Notes under the pieces: generated by a model
What the model was told of the DNA's origin: nothing
Database searches by the model: none
The model's input: only the letters and a program-made list of their open reading frames with translations
Assembly: GCF_024498075.1 (NCBI RefSeq)
Contig: NZ_JANHOF010000003.1
Span: forward strand, 372,001-436,000
DNA length: 64,000 nt
Origin: Paenibacillus mendelii
GTDB lineage: Bacteria; Bacillota; Bacilli; Paenibacillales; Paenibacillaceae
Direction of reading: 5' to 3'
Translations under genes and position numbers: made by a program
In this document: in pieces, positions 1-8,046 of the stretch
Layout: every line of letters begins with the position of its first letter
Position numbering within the stretch: position 1 is the stretch's first letter

Positions 1-50
1 GGCCTTTCTAAGAATGGGGTCGTTGCTGCTGCTGACAGGAGGCAAGAAAG

Positions 51-686
51 ATGAAGCAAGTTTCAGAGATGGGAAGCGGGAACGTGAACGGGAGCAGGGG
101 CGGTGCGGCCTGGAGCGGATCGGTCTGGGCGGTGGCAGCTCGGGCGGGCATAGTCTTCATTATATTATGCGGTTTGGTCTATCCGCTTGTAAGTACGGGA
201 GCGGCACAGCTTCTGTTCCCGCATCAGGCCAATGGGAGCCTGCTGGAGAATCAAGAAGGTCAGGTAGTGGGGTCTGAGTTGATCGGTCAACAATTTACCG
301 ATCCTGCTTATTTCCAAGGCCGTATTTCGAGTATCGACTATAAGGCGGAGGGATCGGGTACGAACAATTATGGACCGTCTAATGCGGATTTGCTTGCACG
401 GGTTCATGCATCAATCGAAGAGTGGAAAAAGGCAAATCCCGATGTTTCGGTTGATCGTGTGCCGATCGCGCTGCTTACAAACTCCGGTTCCGGGCTGGAT
501 CCGCATATTACACCCGAATCGGCAGTCGTACAAATTCCGCGAATCAGCAAGCTGACGGGGGTGTCTGCGGATCAATTAACGAAACTAGTAGACCAATATA
601 CCGAAGGCCGCGACCTCGGCGTGTTCGGTGATCCAAGAGTTAATGTGCTTAAGTTAAACTTGGCGCTAAAAGAGTACGTGAAGTAA
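51..686 (+). CDS. kdpC: Potassium-transporting ATPase C subunit KdpC
   Basis: This 211-residue protein is the KdpC subunit of the high-affinity KdpFABC potassium pump, which sits in the cytoplasmic membrane and helps KdpB use ATP. One membrane helix (about residues 29-52) is followed by an extracytoplasmic domain with the family blocks GSELIGQQF, FQGRIS, GPSNADLL and the C-terminal DPRVNVLKLNLAL. The ATG follows an AGGAGG site at 38-43. kdpB would be expected just upstream, but only 50 bases are present and I cannot assign its end. The N-terminus before the helix is about 15 residues longer than is common. A strong hairpin follows the gene. Confidence 0.95.
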   Translation: MKQVSEMGSGNVNGSRGGAAWSGSVWAVAARAGIVFIILCGLVYPLVSTGAAQLLFPHQANGSLLENQEGQVVGSELIGQQFTDPAYFQGRISSIDYKAEGSGTNNYGPSNADLLARVHASIEEWKKANPDVSVDRVPIALLTNSGSGLDPHITPESAVVQIPRISKLTGVSADQLTKLVDQYTEGRDLGVFGDPRVNVLKLNLALKEYVK

Positions 687-698
687 TTTGAAAACCTT

Positions 699-739
699 CT
701 AAGGGATGGTGAGGCAGCTTCGAACTCACGATCCCTTAG
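699..739 (+). terminator. Hairpin after kdpC, probable terminator
   Basis: CTAAGGGAT at 699-707 pairs with ATCCCTTAG at 731-739, and inside it GTGAG pairs with CTCAC. The tail is only moderately T-rich. It lies 13 bases after the kdpC stop, so it probably ends the kdp transcript and separates it from the KdpD-like gene. Confidence 0.6.
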
Positions 740-794
740 ATTATATGTTCATGATTCCCATAGTTTGTGTGAGAATGCCATAAGATAAATGCAG

Positions 795-985
795 GCTTAC
801 GTCCACTATCCCTGTGACTCAGAAAAACGATCAGAGCTACTAGGTCTGCAATGAGGTGAGGTTAAGGGGGGTAATTTAGCTTATGTCCACTATCCCTGTG
901 ACTCAGAAAAACGATCAGAACTACTAGGTCTGTAATGAGGTGAGGTTTAGGGGTTAAATTAGCTTATGTCCACTATCCCTATGGC
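795..985. repeat. Tandem repeat of about 84 bp, two copies plus a partial third
   Basis: Copies begin at about 795, 879 and 962 (spacing 84 and 83). Each starts with GCTTAyGTCCACTATCCCT and the first two continue almost identically, with a few substitutions, through GACTCAGAAAAACGATCAG to the next copy. The third is cut short after about 25 bases. No gene is visible here. The core CCACTATCCC is the reverse complement of GGGATAGTGG, which is the core of the different repeat block just downstream. Confidence 0.85.
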
Positions 986-1120
986 TCAGAGAGTGATGTG
1001 GATAGCAGTGAATAATTGTCTTAAGGACTGCTTACCAACTACTAGCTTTGACAACAACACTGATGGTCAGATTCAAGAATCTACAATCTAACCAGCCATC
1101 TATAGAAATAAGAATGCGTA

Positions 1121-1490
1121 CTGATCCAAGGGGATAGTGGCCCAAAGGGTGTGAACCCTGCGTACTCGAACTGATCCAAGGGGATAGTGGCCCAAAGGGT
1201 GCGAACCCTGCGTCCACGAACTGATCCAAGGGGATAGTGGCCCAAAGGGTGTGAACCCTGCGTACACGAACTGATCCATGGGGATAGTGGTCATAAGGGT
1301 GCGAACCCCGTACACGAACTGATTCAAGGGGATAGTGGCCCAAAGGGAGGGCTCGAACCCTGCGTACACGAACTGACCCAAGGGGATAGTGGTCAAAAGG
1401 GTGCGAACCCCGTACACGAACTGATTCAAGGGGATAGTGACCCAAAGGGTCCGAATCCTCCATATACGAACTTGATCCATGGGATAGTGG
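1121..1490. repeat. Tandem repeat of about 50 bp, seven full copies plus a partial
   Basis: Copies begin at about 1121, 1171, 1221, 1271, 1319, 1373, 1421 and 1471, with spacings of 48 to 54. Each contains CTGATCCAAGGGGATAGTGG, then CCCAAAGGGTG, GAACCC and CGTACACGAA. Copies differ by scattered substitutions and small indels that are not multiples of three. Two long minus-strand reading frames cross the block only because the unit lacks stop codons in those frames; I do not regard them as genes. The block ends about 50 bases before the KdpD-like start codon. Confidence 0.9.
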
Positions 1491-1540
1491 AGAGGCGGTA
1501 AGAGCAGCGAAAATCAACGAATGATGGAGCACAAGAGGGA

Positions 1541-3877
1541 GTGGATCGGGAATTGCAATATCGTCGAAAAACGCCCGAGGAATTGCTGTTGTCGGTTTCA
1601 CGGCTGCACCGGGGAAGATTTAAAATTTGGATTGGGGCGATGACCGGTACGGGTAAGACTTATCGCATGCTGGGAGAAGGGCAAACCTTGAAGCAGCAGG
1701 GGATCGATGTCGTGATCTGTGCGGTATCCACGCTGCGCCGGCCGGAAACGGTCGCTCAGCTAGCCGATTTGGAGCGGGTGCCCAGCATTCGATGGGAGAA
1801 GGATGGCGTGGAGCAGAAGGACCTGAATATGGACCTTCTTCTCGAACGCAACCCCGAGCTCGTACTCGTCGATGGACTTGCTCACCGCAATCGACCAGGA
1901 GCCCGATTTCCGACTCGTCTCGATGATATTAAACATTTGTTGAACAACGGCATCGGTGTGATGACGACTGTCAACGTTTATGAGCTCGAAGGAGCGAACA
2001 TATTGGCGCAAAGGCTGACGGGCATTGTAGCCGATGAGATCCTACCGGCCGATACGCTGGAGCTTGCCGATGAGGTACAGCTTGTCGATGTACCTCCGGA
2101 GACGATGCTGCAACGGCTAGAGGATGGAATTATTGGCGACTTCAGCGACCCTGCTCTATTCGCGCGCGGCAATCTTGGCGTGCTGCGGGAGCTAACGCTG
2201 CGGCTGGTGGCTGAGGATGTGAATGATACGCTCGAGAAGCATCGCGAACGGCTGGGGTTGATTGGTCCATCGGGCGCATCGGAGCGGATTCTTGTATTAA
2301 CGCAGTATCATTGGAACGGCTCAATCCATCTGCGCCGGGGGCAGCAGATTGCCAAGCGGCTTAATGGTGATTTATTGGCGGTCACGTTCGTGAAGCCAAG
2401 CATGCCGTTGACGAAGGTTCAGTCGGCGTTCAAGAAATCGTTAACGAAGCTGGCAAGCAAGCTGGGTGCGGATTTTCAAGAGCTCCGGTTACGGTCGAGG
2501 CGGCGGATGCCTGCGGATTTATTGCGCTATTCCCTGAAGAAAGGCGTGACGCGCATTGTTCTGGGACATTCCAAGCAGAATCGCTGGGAGGAACTGCTCT
2601 ATGGCTCCATAACGCTCGGCCTGCTGCGCGGTAAAGTGAATATGGACTTGTTCTTTATCGCTGATCGGGCGGAGCATGAAGGGGAGCGGATCATGCCTGC
2701 CAGGCGTGAGGAACGAAATGCCGGAGCCGGGTTTCGGCGGTTGAGCGAGGAAGAGGTCGAGAAGCGGATCGTTGCGATCCGGCGTGGGCGGCTCCGGGTC
2801 TATATTGGAGCTGCTCCAGGTGTTGGCAAGACGTATCGGATGCTGAAGGAAGGCAATGCGCTGCGGGCAAAAGGAATCGATGTTGTCGTTGGCCTGCTCG
2901 AATCGCATGGCCGTCAAGAAACGGCGCAGCAGCTTGGCAATCTTCCCGTTATCCCGCGCCAGCAAGTCGAATACCGCGGTACGAAGCTGGAAGAGATGGA
3001 TACGGATGCTATCATCGCCCGTAATCCGGAGGTCGTTCTTGTCGATGAGCTGGCACATACGAATATTCCGGGAAGCCTCAATAAGAAGAGATACGAGGAT
3101 GTGTTTCGCATCCTCGATGCAGGCATCACGGTCATGACGACGGTTAATGTTCAGCACTTGGAAAGCTTGAATGACGCGGTGGAACAGCTCACCGGCGTTC
3201 GTGTACGGGAAACCGTACCTGACTGGGTTTTGCAGCAGGCCGAAGAGGTAGAGCTGATTGACGTCACGCCCCAAATACTGCAGCAGCGCATGCGGCAGGG
3301 GAAAATCTATGGCAAGGAGAAGGTGGAGCAAGCGCTCGGGGCTTTTTTCAAAATCGGGAATCTGATTGCTTTGCGTGAGCTTGCATTGCGGGAAATCGCC
3401 GATAATGTAGATGAGCGGCTCGAGGCATGGGACCGCAAGAGCGCGCTGCGCGGCCCGCTGCGCCGCCAAGAAGTCATCTTCGTCTGCGTGACGGCCAGTG
3501 ATCATGCACTTAGACTCGTACGGCGCGGGTTTCGGATCGCGCATCGGCTTAAAGCGGCCTGGCATGTCGTCCATTCCGATGACGGCTCTCCAGATCCGAG
3601 CGGAATGAAAGCGAGAAGTCTCGAAGCGCTTCGTACGATGACCGAGCGGCTGGGCGGCTTGTTTGAGGTCATTACAGTACCGGAGGGGAGCCGTGTAGCG
3701 GACACGCTTCTGGCGCATGCAAGAAACCTGAAGGCAACGCAATTTATCATCGGGCAAAGCGGCAATCATAGCCGTGGAAAAGGCCAGCTGCTGCTTCGTC
3801 TGCGGCGCGATGATGTTGCACGCCGTCTGCTGCACAACGCCAGGCACATCGATCTGCTTATCGTGCGTGAGGATTGA
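1541..3877 (+). CDS. Tandem-duplicated KdpD sensor/USP protein without a kinase domain
   Basis: The 778-residue protein is two KdpD N-terminal modules in a row, each followed by a universal-stress-protein-like domain. The second module (about residues 415-640) is canonical: GAAPGVGKT, VVLVDELAHTN, VNVQHLESLND and NLIALRELALR. The first (about 20-240) is degenerate: GAMTGTGKT, VLVDGLAHRN (the Walker B acid is replaced by Gly) and VNVYELEG. USP-like domains lie at about 245-375 and 640-778. The transmembrane, GAF, HisKA and ATPase parts of classical KdpD are absent, and no kdpE is seen. Being near kdpC it probably senses potassium status; signalling without a kinase is inferred. GTG start follows GAGGGA. 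Confidence 0.85.
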   Translation: MDRELQYRRKTPEELLLSVSRLHRGRFKIWIGAMTGTGKTYRMLGEGQTLKQQGIDVVICAVSTLRRPETVAQLADLERVPSIRWEKDGVEQKDLNMDLLLERNPELVLVDGLAHRNRPGARFPTRLDDIKHLLNNGIGVMTTVNVYELEGANILAQRLTGIVADEILPADTLELADEVQLVDVPPETMLQRLEDGIIGDFSDPALFARGNLGVLRELTLRLVAEDVNDTLEKHRERLGLIGPSGASERILVLTQYHWNGSIHLRRGQQIAKRLNGDLLAVTFVKPSMPLTKVQSAFKKSLTKLASKLGADFQELRLRSRRRMPADLLRYSLKKGVTRIVLGHSKQNRWEELLYGSITLGLLRGKVNMDLFFIADRAEHEGERIMPARREERNAGAGFRRLSEEEVEKRIVAIRRGRLRVYIGAAPGVGKTYRMLKEGNALRAKGIDVVVGLLESHGRQETAQQLGNLPVIPRQQVEYRGTKLEEMDTDAIIARNPEVVLVDELAHTNIPGSLNKKRYEDVFRILDAGITVMTTVNVQHLESLNDAVEQLTGVRVRETVPDWVLQQAEEVELIDVTPQILQQRMRQGKIYGKEKVEQALGAFFKIGNLIALRELALREIADNVDERLEAWDRKSALRGPLRRQEVIFVCVTASDHALRLVRRGFRIAHRLKAAWHVVHSDDGSPDPSGMKARSLEALRTMTERLGGLFEVITVPEGSRVADTLLAHARNLKATQFIIGQSGNHSRGKGQLLLRLRRDDVARRLLHNARHIDLLIVRED

Positions 3878-3934
3878 ATTCGCAATATATAGATAACGAT
3901 ATTACTCGATACCTATCTCTAGTAAGAAGACCTG

Positions 3935-3995
3935 GCCTGGGAGCCTGCGGCATTGGACCTTATGTCCAATAACCACGAAGCTCCCAGGCTTCTTT
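3935..3995 (+). terminator. Terminator after the KdpD-like gene
   Basis: GCCTGGGAGC at 3935-3944 pairs with GCTCCCAGGC at 3980-3989, followed by TTCTTTT. A smaller hairpin (ATTGGAC/GTCCAAT, 3952-3970) sits in the loop. Confidence 0.8.
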
Positions 3996-4130
3996 TGTCC
4001 ATCCAACTGGATAATCACCCATCACGCAAATGTATATGTATAATGATACATAATACTTAATCATTTTATAGGTAGAATTAAAGAGACGCGAATTAAAAAA
4101 CTAATCGATATGTCATATTGTATTATTATA

Positions 4131-4159
4131 TTGACAGGTTAAAGGAGAGTGTGTAAGAT
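4131..4159 (+). promoter_or_regulatory. Sigma-A-type promoter of the mannoside locus
   Basis: TTGACA at 4131-4136 and TAAGAT at 4154-4159 are separated by 17 bases. This lies about 165 bases upstream of the first permease gene and is the best promoter in this gap, which holds no gene. Confidence 0.6.
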
Positions 4160-4194
4160 AACCTTAAATCGCCCATGATATATCTCTTTATCTG

Positions 4195-4211
4195 AGTAAA
4201 ATCGTTTTACT
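4195..4211. promoter_or_regulatory. Palindromic candidate operator
   Basis: AGTAAAA-TCG-TTTTACT is a perfect 7-base inverted repeat around a 3-base centre. It lies about 30 bases downstream of the predicted transcription start, a usual place for a repressor of a sugar operon. No LacI-type regulator gene is adjacent, so the cognate protein is unknown. Confidence 0.45.
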
Positions 4212-4321
4212 AAGGTTTTGAAGGCTTATTGATACGATAAATGAGCTGCAAATGATATATTGTTTTATTGGGATGATGCGTATGCTTCATTATGCTTGAA
4301 TAATGGAAAGTGAGGAGCTAC

Positions 4322-5278
4322 ATGATGGACACAATTAGACCGTCGACGGATGCACCCCTTCGGCTGGGAAAGAGAAGCAGAGCCTTCAAGCGGATTTGGA
4401 AGAATTGGCAGCTATATTTATTCATCCTGCCCGCGCTTGCTACCGTAGTTCTGTTCTCGTATGTTCCGATTTATGGTGTACAGATCGCATTCAAAAACTT
4501 CATTGCTACGAAAGGCATCTGGGGCAGTGAATGGGTCGGGTTCGACCACTTCATCCGATTCTTCGATTCTTACTACTTCTGGGATTTAATGCTGAATACA
4601 CTCGGCATTAGCATTTATTCGCTTCTGGTTGGCTTTCCGATTCCGATTCTGCTCGCACTGGGTTTGAACGAGCTTCGCAACGGATTTTTCAAGAAAAGCG
4701 TGCAAACGATTACATATGCGCCGCACTTTATTTCGGTCGTCGTCATGGCGGGAATCATACTTGCCTTCTTGTCGCCGGAGACGGGAATCATTAACCGGTT
4801 TATGGTCTTCTTCGGATTGCAGCCGATTGCCTTCCTATCGGAAGCCAGTTGGTTCAAGACCGTGTACGTCTTCTCGGATGTTTGGCAGAACATGGGGTGG
4901 GGGACGGTTATTTATATGGCAGCCCTCGCCGGCATCGATCCGCAGCAGCATGAAGCGGCGATTATGGACGGGGCATCGCGCGTCCGGCGGATTTGGCATA
5001 TCAATTTGCCTGGTATTGCGCCAACGATGATTATTCTCCTTATTCTGAGCACCGGCGGTATTCTGAACGTCGGCTTCGAGAAGATCTTGCTGCTGCAAAA
5101 TCAGCTGAATATGGATTCGTCGGATGTCATTTCGACCTATGTATACAGGAGCGGGCTGAGACAGGCGCAATACAGCTTCTCCGCCGCAGTCGGCTTATTC
5201 AACTCGGTTATTAATCTCATTATTCTTGTCGCAGTCAATTGGATTGCGAAACGGAAAAGCGAATCAAGCCTGTGGTAA
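4322..5278 (+). CDS. CUT1 sugar ABC transporter permease, LplB type
   Basis: This 318-residue inner-membrane permease has six predicted helices. It carries the LplB-family opening (NWQLYLFILPALATVVLFSYVPIYGVQIAFKNF, seen here in shorter blocks such as LPALATVVLF and VPIYGVQIAFKNF) and the EAA loop HEAAIMDGASRVRRIWHINLP, of which EAAIMDGAS is the key part. It pairs with the next gene to form the channel of a carbohydrate importer. Start: GAGGAG at 4312-4317 precedes ATG 4322 or 4325. No ATPase gene is in the locus, as is usual for this family, which shares an MsmX-type ATPase encoded elsewhere. The substrate is probably a mannose-containing oligosaccharide, judged only from the neighbouring mannosidases. 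Confidence 0.9.
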   Translation: MMDTIRPSTDAPLRLGKRSRAFKRIWKNWQLYLFILPALATVVLFSYVPIYGVQIAFKNFIATKGIWGSEWVGFDHFIRFFDSYYFWDLMLNTLGISIYSLLVGFPIPILLALGLNELRNGFFKKSVQTITYAPHFISVVVMAGIILAFLSPETGIINRFMVFFGLQPIAFLSEASWFKTVYVFSDVWQNMGWGTVIYMAALAGIDPQQHEAAIMDGASRVRRIWHINLPGIAPTMIILLILSTGGILNVGFEKILLLQNQLNMDSSDVISTYVYRSGLRQAQYSFSAAVGLFNSVINLIILVAVNWIAKRKSESSLW

Positions 5279-5300
5279 TGGAAGGGAGAGCACAGCATTC

Positions 5301-6194
5301 ATGAAAAGGGAATCCACCGGTGACAAGTTATTCATCACCATCAATGCAATTGTCATGTTTCTCGTAATGGTCATCGTACTTTATCCGTTGATTTATATAA
5401 TAAGCGCTTCCATCAGTGATCCGATGTATGTCAACAATGGCGATATGTGGCTGATCCCGAAGGGAATTACCTTCGAAGGGTACGAGAGAGTATTCCGCAA
5501 CATGGACATCTGGACCGGTTACCGCAACACCATTTTTTATACCGTCGTGGGTACGCTCATTAATTTAGTGCTGACCATTCCTTGTGCCTATGCTTTATCG
5601 CGTAAGGATCTGGAAGGCCGCAATTACATTATGGTTCTGTTTATCTTCACGATGTTCTTCAGCGGCGGGCTGATCCCTCACTATCTGCTCATTAAGAATT
5701 TAGGAATGATCGATACGCCTTGGGCGCTGCTTCTTCCAGGAGCCGTCTCCGTCTGGAATATTATTATCACCCGAACCTTTTTCCAGAGCACGATTCCCAG
5801 GGAGCTGGAAGAGGCTGCCGAAATCGACGGGTGCTCGAATGGCAAGCTATTCGTTCGGATTATTCTCCCTTTATCGGCTCCCATCATCGCGGTAATGGGA
5901 TTATTCTACGGCGTTGGGCACTGGAATAGTTACTTCGGTGCGCTGATCTTCTTATCGGATCGGGATTGGTTCCCGCTTCAGCTCATCCTGAGGGAGATTC
6001 TGATCATTAATCAGATGAGCGACTCGGCCATGCTGGGCGGAGCGGAGGCGAAAGCCCAGGCGGAGCAAGCTCGAATCGCAGAAATCGTTAAATACGCCGT
6101 CATTATCGTATCCACGCTTCCGGTGATCGCAGCTTACCCGTTCATGCAGCGTTTCTTTGTCAAAGGCGTCATGATTGGTTCCGTCAAAGGGTAG
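5301..6194 (+). CDS. CUT1 sugar ABC transporter permease, LplC/YtcP type
   Basis: A 297-residue membrane permease and the second channel subunit. It has the family opening (VMVIVLYPLIYIISASIS), the EAA-loop equivalent RELEEAAEIDGCSNGKLF, and the C-terminal block YPFMQRFFVKGVMIGSVKG. The reading frame is open from 5226, but GGAAGGGAGAG at 5280-5290 places the start at ATG 5301, 22 bases after the previous stop. It is followed by the lipoprotein gene, giving the order permease, permease, binding protein typical of LplBCA-type systems. Confidence 0.9.
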   Translation: MKRESTGDKLFITINAIVMFLVMVIVLYPLIYIISASISDPMYVNNGDMWLIPKGITFEGYERVFRNMDIWTGYRNTIFYTVVGTLINLVLTIPCAYALSRKDLEGRNYIMVLFIFTMFFSGGLIPHYLLIKNLGMIDTPWALLLPGAVSVWNIIITRTFFQSTIPRELEEAAEIDGCSNGKLFVRIILPLSAPIIAVMGLFYGVGHWNSYFGALIFLSDRDWFPLQLILREILIINQMSDSAMLGGAEAKAQAEQARIAEIVKYAVIIVSTLPVIAAYPFMQRFFVKGVMIGSVKG

Positions 6195-6307
6195 CCGGCG
6201 ATATGAAATAAAGGGGGGATGCGAAGCAAGGTCAGGGTTTGTCACCCATCCGTAATGGAACTTTTGAACAACGAGAAATTGCAATCATTTTATAGGGGGA
6301 ATACCTG

Positions 6308-7930
6308 TTGATTAACAAGCTGAATGCAAGGTTTTCGATGATTACGTTAGTTCTGATTATGGCTCTTATCGTTTCGGCCTGCTCCAACGGTGGCAATGAC
6401 ACGAATAAGGGTGCTAACAACGAGACGAACAAAGTGGATAGCGGCAACGGAGAGCAGGAAGTATCGAACGAACCGATTACAATGAAAATGATGGGCTTTA
6501 AGCATCCGATCCAAGGCCCTTGGGAAGAAATGGTCTTTTTTAAAGAGATGGAGAAAAAAACGAACATCAAATTTACGTTCGACACGCCTCCTGCTGAAGG
6601 CTATGAGGAGAAAAAGAATTTGGCCTTCGCAAGCGGCGAGGTTCCTGATGTGTTCTTCGGTGCCAACCTGACGGCTGGTGAAGAAGTGAAATATGGATCG
6701 CAGGGCGTTCTCATTCCTCTCGAGGAACTGATCGAGAAGCATGCCCCGAACATTAAGGCGATGTTCGAGGAAATGCCTGACGTCAAACAATCAATTACGA
6801 CGCCGGACGGACATATCTACGCGCTTCCTAACATTAATAAAGCGTCTATCGCCGTTACATCGACAATCTGGGTGAATGGCGATTGGATGAAAAACTTGAA
6901 TGTAACGGATTTGCCACAGACAACAGACGAGCTGTATACGCTGCTGAAAAACTTCAAGGACAATGATGCCAACAAGAATGGCCAATCCGATGAAATTCCG
7001 ATCGGATCGCATGATAAAGCCAATGAGTTCCGTACAGGAATTATGCCTGCCTTCGGAGTGCTGGCCAGAGAATCCGTTGTAGATGATGCGGGCAAGGTTA
7101 GCTTCGGCGCTCTGTCGGATAACTACAAAGCTTATCTGCAGTACATGAACCGCTTGTGGAAGGAGAAGCTGATCGATCCAGCTACGTTTACGGAAGGCTT
7201 CACGGAGATGAGCGCGAAGGGTAAAGCCGACAAACTGGGCATGTTCCTCCACGCAGGTCCATTCCTGGCATTCAATGTTCAAAATCCGGAGGATAACTTG
7301 AAATATCCCGTGCTGCCTGTCTTAACAAGTCCGGAAAACAGCACGAAGATGTATCCGATCGGTACCGGTATCGTCCGCGGCGTGTTTGCCATTACAAGCA
7401 AAAACCCGGATCCGGTGCGCACGATAAAATGGGTCGATTCCTTGTATTCCCTGGAAGGCAGTGTCTTCATCCACTACGGACCTGAGGGAGATCTGTGGGA
7501 ATTCTCTGACAAAGAGAAGGGGCTTCGCAAGTACAAGACACTCGAGAACGGTATGAACAGCGAAGAATACCGCGGCACGCTGACTCCTGACGTAGGAACG
7601 GCTACTCCGAAATGGGTACGGCCTGAAGTCGAACGGGGCTGGGATGATGTTGGTCACCAGCATCGCTTTACTGAAACCGAAGAAAAAATGACGCCATCCG
7701 GTAAAGTGCCGTTCCCGCTCATCTACTTTAGTGCGGAGGAGCAGGACCGCATCGATGCCATCTTTACGGATTTGAAAACCTACCTGGACTCGATGGAGGC
7801 CAAATTCATTACTGGCCAAGAATCGTTTGATAACTGGGAGAAGTACACCAGCACGATTAACAAGATGAACATCGAAGAGTACGTGAGCATCCATCAAGCT
7901 GCATACGACCGCTGGAAAGCGGCCAACTAG
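6308..7930 (+). CDS. Extracellular solute-binding lipoprotein, LplA type
   Basis: A 540-residue binding protein for the two permeases just upstream. The signal peptide ends in the lipobox VSAC (Cys25), followed by a Asn/Gly/Thr-rich linker and a large bilobed binding domain. The length and the block FAITSKNPDPVRTIKWVDSLYS fit the LplA/LipO group used with LplB/LplC permeases. The start is TTG 6308, set by AGGGGGA at 6294-6300. It would sit on the outer face of the membrane and deliver the sugar. The substrate is not readable from sequence; mannosides are inferred from the context. Confidence 0.9.
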   Translation: MINKLNARFSMITLVLIMALIVSACSNGGNDTNKGANNETNKVDSGNGEQEVSNEPITMKMMGFKHPIQGPWEEMVFFKEMEKKTNIKFTFDTPPAEGYEEKKNLAFASGEVPDVFFGANLTAGEEVKYGSQGVLIPLEELIEKHAPNIKAMFEEMPDVKQSITTPDGHIYALPNINKASIAVTSTIWVNGDWMKNLNVTDLPQTTDELYTLLKNFKDNDANKNGQSDEIPIGSHDKANEFRTGIMPAFGVLARESVVDDAGKVSFGALSDNYKAYLQYMNRLWKEKLIDPATFTEGFTEMSAKGKADKLGMFLHAGPFLAFNVQNPEDNLKYPVLPVLTSPENSTKMYPIGTGIVRGVFAITSKNPDPVRTIKWVDSLYSLEGSVFIHYGPEGDLWEFSDKEKGLRKYKTLENGMNSEEYRGTLTPDVGTATPKWVRPEVERGWDDVGHQHRFTETEEKMTPSGKVPFPLIYFSAEEQDRIDAIFTDLKTYLDSMEAKFITGQESFDNWEKYTSTINKMNIEEYVSIHQAAYDRWKAAN

Positions 7931-7940
7931 AGGGACATCA

Positions 7941-7983
7941 CGATAACTGTGCTTGGCGGAACCATTTCGCCAGGCACGGTTAT
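7941..7983 (+). terminator. Long hairpin between binding protein and mannosidase
   Basis: A 17-base stem (GATAACTGTGCTTGGCG at 7941-7957, pairing with the sequence ending in GGTTATC at 7983, including two G-U pairs) has no T-run. It may stabilise the abundant upstream mRNA or act as a partial terminator, giving less enzyme than binding protein. Confidence 0.5.
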
Positions 7984-8046
7984 CTCTAGTCCTGCGGCAG
8001 CAGTCTGTCCGAGACAGAATGACAAAGAAAAGAGGGAGAATCGCGT

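Noticed and set aside
1..50. Possible 3' end of kdpB
   Set aside because: Expected from kdp gene order, but none of the three short frames shows a recognisable KdpB ending, so it is not called.
1121..1490. Possible CRISPR array
   Set aside because: The units are directly adjacent with no unique spacers, the repeat is degenerate, and no cas gene is nearby.
1032..1601. Two long minus-strand open frames (189 and 126 codons) through the 50-bp repeats
   Set aside because: They exist only because the repeat unit has no stop in those frames; repeat indels break the frame relation, there is no ribosome site, and the translation is an artificial repeat.
2519..3847. 442-codon minus-strand open frame
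   Set aside because: Antisense shadow of the KdpD-like gene, whose plus-strand motifs are unmistakable.
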